A stretch of 64,000 nt of DNA from Polyangiaceae bacterium (GTDB taxonomy: Bacteria > Myxococcota_A > Polyangia > Polyangiales > Polyangiaceae). Shown in pieces: positions 19,395 through 26,700 of the stretch. The stretch's first letter is position 1; every line of letters starts with the position of its first letter. The notes under the pieces were generated by a model, which was not told the DNA's origin, did no database searches, and saw only the letters and a list, made by a program, of their open reading frames with translations. The position numbers and the translations under genes are program-made. The stretch covers positions 1 through 64,000 of the forward strand of contig JAICQO010000029.1 in assembly GCA_025937835.1 (NCBI GenBank), in the 5' to 3' direction.

Positions 19395-21782
19395 ATGCGC
19401 AGCGTGCGGCGACCATTCCGGCTCGGGGCCTTGCTCGCGCCGCTGTGCTGGGGTTCGCTCGAAGCAGCGGCGCGCGCAGCCGAGCCCGTCGCGGCGAAAG
19501 CGCCCGAGCCCACGCTCACGCGCCCGGTCCCGAAGGGTCCGCTCGACGTCGCGTATCCCGATGGGGCCACGGGCGAAGGGCGCGTCACGCTCGAGCTCGT
19601 GCTGGATGAGCGCGGCACGGTCACCGGTGTGACCGTGGTCGCGGGCGAGGAGCCGTTCGCGAGGGCGGCCGAGAGCGCCGCGCGCTCCTTTCAGTTCGAG
19701 CCCGCGCGCCGCGGCGCGCTCGCGGTCTCGGCGAAGATCCGCGTGGAGGTCGTGTTCACGCCGCCCCCGCCGCCAGAACCCGTCGCAGCGGAGGCGCCCG
19801 AGCTCGCGGCCCCAGCGGCCGCGCCGAAGCCGGCTCCCGCGCAGGCGCGCGTCACGGCTGGCGAGAGCCAGGCCGTCGAGATCACCGTGCAGGGTGATCG
19901 GCCCGAGCCCGCGACTCAATCGCTCGGCCGCGCCGAAGTGCGACAATTGCCAGGCACCTTCGGCGATCCGTTCCGCGCCATCGAGGTGTTGCCCGGCGTC
20001 GCGCCGATCGCGACGGGCGTGCCGTTCTTCTTCGTGCGCGGCTCGCCCCCCGGCAACGTCGGCTACTTTCTCGACGGGATCCACGTGCCGCTGCTGTATC
20101 ACGCGGCGCTCGGCCCGAGCGTGATCCACCCCGGGCTCGTCGAGCGCGTCGACCTGTACTCCGGCGGGTATCCCTCGCGCTACGGGCGCTTCGCGGGCGG
20201 CATCGTCGCTGCAGAGACGGCCGAGCCGCGCGGCCCGCTCCACGGCGAGGCCAGCGTCCGCATCTTCGACGCGGGGATGCTCGCGGAAGCTCCGTTCGCG
20301 AACGGCCGCGGCACGGCCCTCGTCGCCGGTCGCTACTCGTACACCGCCGCGATCCTGTCGCTGATCGCGCCGGAGGTGGAGCTCGCCTACTGGGATTATC
20401 AGGGCCGCTTCTACTACGACCTGTCGCGCGAGCTCCGCGTGGGCGTGTTCGCGTTCGGCGCCTACGACAAGTTCCTGGCCGAAGACGACGAGGGCGAGCT
20501 CCAGGGCGCGGCCACGCAGTTTCACCGCGTCGACCTGCGCGCCGAGTACCACCCGTCGCCCGCAACCGAAGCGCGCCTGGCAATCACCCTCGGGAGTGAT
20601 GTCACCGAGTCCCCCGGCGAAGACGGCGAGGCCAGCACTCAGCTCCGCGATCGGCTGCTCGGCGCGCGGCTCGTGCTCGACCACCGCGTGAGCCCGAAGC
20701 TCGAGCTCCGGAGCGGCGCAGACCTGTCCATAGACCAGTACCGCATCAGCTTCGGCGGCGCGTTCGAGAACAACCAGCACCGCCGCGAGGTCTTCGGCAC
20801 GCGCCGCGATCTGGCGACCGGGCTGTGGGCGGACGCGGTCTGGGAGTTTTCGCCAGGGATGCGCGTCACGCCCGGCGCACGCCTCGACGTGTACGCTTCG
20901 CGCGGCTCGGTGCTGCTCTCCATCGATCCGCGCATCTCGGCGAGCTTCGCGGTCGGCCCGCGCGTCACGCTCGAGCACACCTTCGGTCTCGCGCGCCAGC
21001 CGCCGAGCTTCGTCGTGCCGATCCCCGGCTTTCAGCTGTCCGATCTCGAAGACGGCTTGCAGCGCAGCCTGCAGAGCTCGGCGGGCGTGATCGTGCGTCC
21101 GGGGCGCTCCTGGCAGCTCGGGGCGACGCTGTTCCACAACGTCTTTTTGAACATGACCGACTCGCTCGGCTCCGAGCTCGCGCACGACGACGCCGAGCGC
21201 ACCGGTAGCCGCGAGAACGAGCCCGACTCACGGGTGCTCGGCCAGGCCTACGGCCTCGAGCTCAGCGCGCGCCGCCCGCTCACCGAGCGCCTCGCCGGCT
21301 ACTTCGCGTACACGCTGTCGCGCTCGATCCGCAGCTACGGCGGCGCCAAGGCCGTGGCCGCCTTCGACCGCCCGCACGTGTTGCACGCCGCAGGCGCTTA
21401 CGACCTCGGCCGTCGCTGGCGCGCCGGAGCACGCCTCACCGCGTATTCCGGCATGCCCGCCGAGCAGGAAAACGAACAGCGCCCCTTCGACAACGAGCCC
21501 GCTGACTCACGAAGGTTCGATTTCGACGGCGACGGCCAGGGCCCAGAAACGGGCCCGCGCGGCCGATTCGATCGCGCTCCCCCGTTCTTCCGCGTCGATC
21601 TCCGCGTCGAGAAGAACTGGCGGCTCGGCGACGAGGGCGCGAACCTGTCGCTCGTCGCCGAGCTCCTCAACGCCACGATGAGCAAGGAGGTCATCGAGTA
21701 CGAGTGCCGGCCCTCGGGTTGCACCGGCGACGTGATCGGCCCCGTGACGATACCGAGCCTGGGCGTCGAAGCGTTCTTTTAG
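19395..21782 (+). CDS. TonB-dependent outer-membrane receptor with N-terminal TonB-C-like domain
   Basis: 795 aa from the ATG at 19395; a GTG seven codons earlier is possible. After the signal peptide, residues about 40-125 resemble the C-terminal domain of TonB (AYPDGATGEGRVTLELVLDE, SAARSFQFEPAR), followed by a Pro/Ala linker. Next comes a plug domain (REVRQLPGTFGDP-like ITV start, EVLPGV, FFFVRGSPPG, YFLDGIHVP, PSRYGRFAGG) and a roughly 22-strand barrel ending in an aromatic residue (VEAFF). Inferred role: energy-coupled uptake across the outer membrane. The substrate is unknown. The TonB-like domain at the receptor N-terminus takes the place of the usual signalling or CarboxypepD-like domain. 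Confidence 0.9.
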   Translation: MRSVRRPFRLGALLAPLCWGSLEAAARAAEPVAAKAPEPTLTRPVPKGPLDVAYPDGATGEGRVTLELVLDERGTVTGVTVVAGEEPFARAAESAARSFQFEPARRGALAVSAKIRVEVVFTPPPPPEPVAAEAPELAAPAAAPKPAPAQARVTAGESQAVEITVQGDRPEPATQSLGRAEVRQLPGTFGDPFRAIEVLPGVAPIATGVPFFFVRGSPPGNVGYFLDGIHVPLLYHAALGPSVIHPGLVERVDLYSGGYPSRYGRFAGGIVAAETAEPRGPLHGEASVRIFDAGMLAEAPFANGRGTALVAGRYSYTAAILSLIAPEVELAYWDYQGRFYYDLSRELRVGVFAFGAYDKFLAEDDEGELQGAATQFHRVDLRAEYHPSPATEARLAITLGSDVTESPGEDGEASTQLRDRLLGARLVLDHRVSPKLELRSGADLSIDQYRISFGGAFENNQHRREVFGTRRDLATGLWADAVWEFSPGMRVTPGARLDVYASRGSVLLSIDPRISASFAVGPRVTLEHTFGLARQPPSFVVPIPGFQLSDLEDGLQRSLQSSAGVIVRPGRSWQLGATLFHNVFLNMTDSLGSELAHDDAERTGSRENEPDSRVLGQAYGLELSARRPLTERLAGYFAYTLSRSIRSYGGAKAVAAFDRPHVLHAAGAYDLGRRWRAGARLTAYSGMPAEQENEQRPFDNEPADSRRFDFDGDGQGPETGPRGRFDRAPPFFRVDLRVEKNWRLGDEGANLSLVAELLNATMSKEVIEYECRPSGCTGDVIGPVTIPSLGVEAFF

Positions 21783-21798
21783 GGCTGCGCGCAACTCC

Positions 21799-21813
21799 GA
21801 CGGCCAAACCGTC
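21799..21813. terminator. Small hairpin between convergent genes (weak bidirectional terminator candidate)
   Basis: GACGG (21799-21803) and CCGTC (21809-21813) form a 5-bp stem with a 5-nt loop across the 29-bp gap between the TonB receptor and the eCIS ATPase stop codon. There is no strong T tract, so the call is weak. Confidence 0.25.
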
Positions 21814-23221
21814 AGATCGACTTTTCTTCTTTCATGAACTCTTTGCGGATGCCTTCGACGAGGTCGCTGCCCAAAAGGGTATCGTCGTCGCGGGCGTAGG
21901 CCTGGAGGGCCGCGAACTGGACGGTGTTGAGGATGGACGCGCCGCTGAGCTCGTACGTCTTGGCGAGCGCGGGGAGGTCCACATCGGCCGCGGGCGTGAG
22001 GCCGGCGGGGAGCGATTTGCGCCACAGCGTCAGGCGGTCCGCGGGGCCCGGCATGGGGAAGTGAATGAGCGAGTGAAAGCGGCGAAGGAAGGCGTCGTCC
22101 AGGTTGTTCTTGTAGTTCGACGCCAAAATCAGCAGCCCGGGGAAATCTTCGACGCGCTGCAAGAGGTAGCTCACCTCCTGGTTCGCGTACTTGTCGTGCG
22201 CGCTCTGCACGTTGGTGCGCTTGCCGAAGAGCGCGTCGGCCTCGTCGAAGAACAGCACCCACTCCTTCGTTTCAGCGCGCCTGAAGACGGCCTCGAGGTT
22301 CTTCTCGGTCTCGCCGATGTACTTGGAGACCACCTGCGAGAGATCGATTCGGTAGACTTCGCGTTCGAAGCGCTTGCCCAGGAGGGCCGCGGTCAGCGTC
22401 TTGCCGGTGCCGGACGGACCATAGAAGAGCACGCGGTAGCCGGGCTTGATCTTGCGTCCCAGGTTTTCGTCGGCGGAGAGTCGCTGCCGGTGGGCGAGCC
22501 AGAGCGTCAGCTCTTCCACCTGTTTGCGCGTCTGCGTGTGCAGGACGGCGTCGTCCCATTGCATTTGAGTCACGATCCGGCGCGCCGGAAAATCCAGCCC
22601 GAAGCGCGGCGCCGCGACCTTGCCGAGCAGGAGCCGATCGACCCACTCGCGTGCAACCAGGATCCGGCCGCTCAGGGTCGGCTCTCCCTCCTTCACGGGC
22701 TCGAGCCACAAGATGCCCTGCCGGCCGAAGGCGTGTTCTTCCTCGAACAGGCGGGAAACCGCGAGCCGCGCCGCGAGGTCGACGCCGCCCAGTACGAACT
22801 GCGCGGTCTCGCCGGTCGGGAGCAAGCCTCGATGCGAGCCGTTCTTCACTCCCCCGAAGATCGGGAAGTCGCCGCCGCCCGGCAGGTTTTCGAGCACCAG
22901 CGACTCGAAGAAATCCGGTTCGAGGTGCGGGACCAGCGCCAGCACCAAGAGCAGCCGCTCGTCTCGTCCGTCGATGCCCGGGATCAGCTCGGGTAAGGCG
23001 CCCTCGAGGGCGAGCGCAGGCTCGGACGCGGGGCGCGCCGCGGCGCTCTTTCGACCGTCGCGAAGCTCGAGGTAGCTCCGAATCCGCTGTTGCACGAGCT
23101 TGCGCAGAACCTCGAGGCTGTTCGAGAGCCGCTCGGCGAGCTCCGCCGTGGGATCGGAGCTGGGTGGCGCAGCGGGTCGCTGCGAATCCCCGTGAAGTCG
23201 GATCACGCGTCGCTTGGACAT
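21812..23221 (-). CDS. eCIS AAA+ ATPase (Afp15/Pvc15-like)
   Basis: 469 aa. The C-terminal half is a single AAA+ module: Walker A GPSGTGKT (residues 268-275), Walker B VLFFDEAD and the arginine-finger region DDAFLRRFHSLIHF. The N-terminal half matches the mixed helical domain usual in eCIS ATPases, including VAAPRFGLDFPARRI. Every complete eCIS carries such an ATPase; it is cytosolic and thought to help assemble or recycle particles or load cargo. Here it is the last gene of the operon, with the effector and two tiny genes just before it. Its start follows the micro-ORF stop by 6 bp. Confidence 0.93.
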   Translation of the reverse strand: MSKRRVIRLHGDSQRPAAPPSSDPTAELAERLSNSLEVLRKLVQQRIRSYLELRDGRKSAAARPASEPALALEGALPELIPGIDGRDERLLLVLALVPHLEPDFFESLVLENLPGGGDFPIFGGVKNGSHRGLLPTGETAQFVLGGVDLAARLAVSRLFEEEHAFGRQGILWLEPVKEGEPTLSGRILVAREWVDRLLLGKVAAPRFGLDFPARRIVTQMQWDDAVLHTQTRKQVEELTLWLAHRQRLSADENLGRKIKPGYRVLFYGPSGTGKTLTAALLGKRFEREVYRIDLSQVVSKYIGETEKNLEAVFRRAETKEWVLFFDEADALFGKRTNVQSAHDKYANQEVSYLLQRVEDFPGLLILASNYKNNLDDAFLRRFHSLIHFPMPGPADRLTLWRKSLPAGLTPAADVDLPALAKTYELSGASILNTVQFAALQAYARDDDTLLGSDLVEGIRKEFMKEEKSI

Positions 23222-23227
23222 GGCGGC

Positions 23228-23332
23228 CTAGTATTTCCCCTGCACGGCCTGGTCTCGCATCCCGGTGTAGTCGGCAGCGTACACCGACGCGGGCGTACGA
23301 GTGAGCGTGAACCGGCGTCTCAGGTAGCTCAT
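23228..23332 (-). CDS. 34-aa micro-ORF packed between the leader-like gene and the ATPase gene
   Basis: An ATG at 23332 overlaps the stop of the preceding gene in an ATGA arrangement and is preceded by AGGAAGGGGC, a good ribosome-binding site. The frame runs 34 codons to a TAG six bases before the ATPase start, so it fills the gap exactly. The peptide begins MSYLRRRFTLTR and ends DYTGMRDQAVQGKY. It is basic at the N-terminus, not hydrophobic and not low-complexity. No family recognised. The packing, the RBS and the overlap argue for a real gene; its small size means this is inference. Confidence 0.6.
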   Translation of the reverse strand: MSYLRRRFTLTRTPASVYAADYTGMRDQAVQGKY

Positions 23333-23706
23333 GCCCCTTCCTCTTTCTTTTCTTCTGCGGGCGGCTCCGCCGCTTCGGCAGCGACTTTCTCCTTCTCCCG
23401 CTCTTCCGGCGCGGGTTCGCCCTCCGTCTCGAGCTTTTCGTCCTTGCGCTCTTCTTCGGGGGCCGCGTCGCCCTTGGCCTGGAGCTTTTCCTCTTCCTTC
23501 TTCTCCTCGGCTGGCGCGGGTTCTGGCTTGGCTTGCGCTCGCTCTTCGTCCTGTTCCGGCGCTCGCTGGACCTCGCGCGCAAAGAACGGCTCGGCGCTGC
23601 TCGGGCCGAAGAACGGCGAGTCCTTACTGTCGGCCTTGCGCGCCGTCGCGGGCTCGAACGCGTTCGCGGAACGGCGGCGGATGCGAAATGAGGATGTACC
23701 AGTCAT
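23329..23706 (-). CDS. 125-aa Glu/Lys/Pro/Ala-rich protein with DUF4157-effector-like leader
   Basis: The ATG at 23706 has GGAG eight bases upstream; an open frame continues further upstream but overlaps the effector. Residues 1-50 carry basic RIRRRS, then two phenylalanine pairs (SPFFGP, EPFFAREVQRAP) that echo the PFF...FF...QAK pattern at the effector's N-terminus. The rest (51-125) is a low-complexity acidic tail of E, K, P and A with KLQAKGD and KLETEGE repeats. The EADxVA and HExxH parts of DUF4157 are absent. It may be a stripped-down cargo, an adaptor or a loading decoy. Fifty-eight bp separate it from the effector stop. Confidence 0.7.
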   Translation of the reverse strand: MTGTSSFRIRRRSANAFEPATARKADSKDSPFFGPSSAEPFFAREVQRAPEQDEERAQAKPEPAPAEEKKEEEKLQAKGDAAPEEERKDEKLETEGEPAPEEREKEKVAAEAAEPPAEEKKEEGA

Positions 23707-23764
23707 CGTGATTCTCCAATCGGTGCGTTTCGGGCGTTCTTGCGTTTCGAAAGCTTGGTGGGGC

Positions 23765-26700
23765 TCAAAGGCTCGCGCGGGGGTTCGTGGCGTTCTGGAT
23801 CTCGGCGCGCTTCGCAGGGCCGATGCCGGGCACGTTCTCCAATTGCTCGAAGGTCGTGAAGGGCTGCGTTTCACGGTGGTCCTCAATCTCTTCGGCGAGC
23901 GCGCTTCCTACGCCGGGCAAGTAATCGAGTTGGTCGACGCTTGCAGTGTTGAGGTTCACCTCGGTCGGCGGGGGCACGCGCTCCCCACCGAGCTCGTAGC
24001 TCGAAGGCGACGCGTCGACCGGGTTCTCCACGTTGGCGGAGACGATGAGCTGGTCGTCGACCCAGTTTCCGCCCTCGTATTTCATGGTGTGTGCGGTGCA
24101 CGCGAGCGAGGTCGGAATGTGCGCCTGCCGTTCGGCGTCGAGCAGATTCACGATCTGCGTGAACTTCGCCGCGGCGCCGGGGATGGCCGTGAAGCGCTGC
24201 GCCGCCTCCTGCGGAGTGGCCGGATTCGCGGGGGGCGTGAAGGAGCCCGACGTGGTCACGGTGTAGTGAATCACCTTGCCCTCGTTGAACTTCTCTTTGA
24301 CCAGGCTCTCGACCTGTCCCTCGTGCCGGCTGTTCCCCTGGCGGCTGAGCGGCGTCATGTTCGACCACTTTCCAGGACCGCCCAGGTTGTGGTTCAGGAG
24401 GTGGCCGCGGATGTAGTAGCTGCCCCGCCCGGTGCGCCGCGCGTCGATCGGATCGTACAGGGAGTGCCGGAAGCTACGGTCCGGCTCGCTGCCCTTGCTG
24501 TTGACGAAGCCAACGTTGTAGATGCGATTGGCCACCATCGAGGTCGCGAACGAGTGGCTGTTGGCCGACGCGGGCATCGTGACCTGCGATTCGAGCGGCA
24601 GCGGGTGCGGCTGCAGGTGCGGCATCAAGAGGCCGAGCGTGGTCTTGAGCTCGTCCATCTTCTCGCTGAGCGCGTTCTCGTCGGGGACCCTGGCCTCGGC
24701 GTTCGGGTAGTTCGCATCGACTGCCAGGCGCGCCTCGAGCGCTTCGATCTCGCCGCGCAGCGCGACGGTGCGGTCGTAGGCCGCCTTGGCCTCCTCCTTG
24801 CCGGGCTCGGACACGCGCGGCGCCACGATCTGCAGGATTTCGGGGACGGTCTTCGGGTCGGATTCGACGATCAGGCGCGCCGCGGCGCCGGTACCGCGGA
24901 AGTACATCTGGTGGCTGCGTCCCTCGGCGTCGGTGAACGTCTTGCGCAGGCCGAGCCAGCCGAGCGCCGCGTCGCGCACGCTTCTGCCGAGCGCCATCGC
25001 GCGGTCCAGCAGCGACAGCCCCGTGTCGACGGCCTTGTTCACGAGCCAGCCGATGGCGTTGTCCACCATCTCGCGCACGCGCTGGATCATCTCGCCCACG
25101 CGCCGGCCGACACCGCCGAGCCCGACCTGATTGGCGAGGAAGCCGATCGCGATCTTCATGGCCCGGCCGAGCGCGCCCTCGAGGTAGTCGGCCGCCTTGC
25201 CGATCGAGCCCGAGGCAATTTCTCGGATGCCGATCACGAACGAGTTCACGATCTGCAGCATCTCCGTGAAGTAGCGGATGAAGCTCTGAATCGCGTTGTA
25301 GATGGCGATCACGCTGTTGACGACCGCCATGATCCCGGTCGGGTCCAGCATGCTGAGGAGCCTGGTCACCATCGTGGTGACGATCTTCTCCATCACCCAG
25401 CTCTTCACCGCGTCGATCACGGTGTCCCACAGGTTCGAGAGCTGCTCTTGAATCTTCTCCCAGATCGCGACCATGCCGCGCTCGCGCACGTCCTTTATGA
25501 AGGTCCAGATGCCGGTCAGCGTGTCGATCGCTCCCCGGATCTGGGCGACGCGCTGCGGTCCGACGCGCGGATGCTCGGCGAGCTTCTCCCAGATCTTCTC
25601 CATGCTGATGCCGAGCACCTCGAGCACCCAGCCGATCACCCCGCGCAAACTGAAGTCGCTGAGCGTCGGTATGCCCGCGTCCTCCAGCTCGCTCATCAGC
25701 CAGCCGACGACGCCGTTCAACAGGTGCGTCCCGATGTTGTCGAAGAACTGAACGAACCCCTGCTTGATCGCGCGCAGGATGTTCTTGAAGAACCCGGGCA
25801 CGTCGGCCTTGATCAGGTCCCAGGCCGCTCGCGCGTTGGACACGATGCTGGCGATCAGATCGAAGGGGAACCCCATCAGGATCAAAACGCCCTCGATCAC
25901 GATCATCAGGATCTCGATCACGAAGCGCACGAGCCGCGCGATCGGCGCGCCGAAGGTGCGAACGATGCGCGCGAAGGTCTGGAACGGCCGCGCGAGGTCG
26001 CGGATGCTGAAGCTGTTCCAGAGGTCGATGAACAGCTGGATGATCGCGCGCGGCGTCATGTTCAGACGCTCGACGGCCGCCGTCACCTTGGCGACGATCC
26101 GGTCGATGGCGCCGGATTGCTTGAGCTGCTCGTACTGAGCCTCGCCGCCCTCCATCAGGCCCATGAAGCCCTTGACGATGTTCTCCATCGTGCGCGGCAC
26201 CGCCTCGCCCGTGAACGGGTCGCGGCCGATGATCACCGTGAGCAGCGTGTAGCCGCGCGTATCTCGCGCGTAGGCGCTGAGGCGCGAGAGCAGCGCGTCC
26301 TTGATCACCCGCAGGATTTCCCTGGCCGCGTCGATCAGGAACTGCGTCACGCGCCCGATCGGCGTCGCGAACGTGGCGTAGATGCGCTCGAGCGTCGCGA
26401 GCGGCGAGAACAGGTTCTCGATCGTGACGAACTCCCAGATCCCGCTGATCGCCGCCCTGAGCTCGGCCCACGACGTCGAGAACACGTGGATACCGCGGTC
26501 GATCCAGGCGACAATGCGCTGGTACCTCCCGGTCTCGAGCATCTGACGCCGCTGCTCCTCGCCCTCCTCCGAGACCATCAGGAACGCGTCCAGGATGTTC
26601 GTGCCGTTGCGCTCGACGGTCTCGAGCGTGTCCGGATCGAAGCCGAGCGCGACGCGCAAGAGCGGGAACAGCCGCGGGATGCGCGTGCGCACGAACGCCG

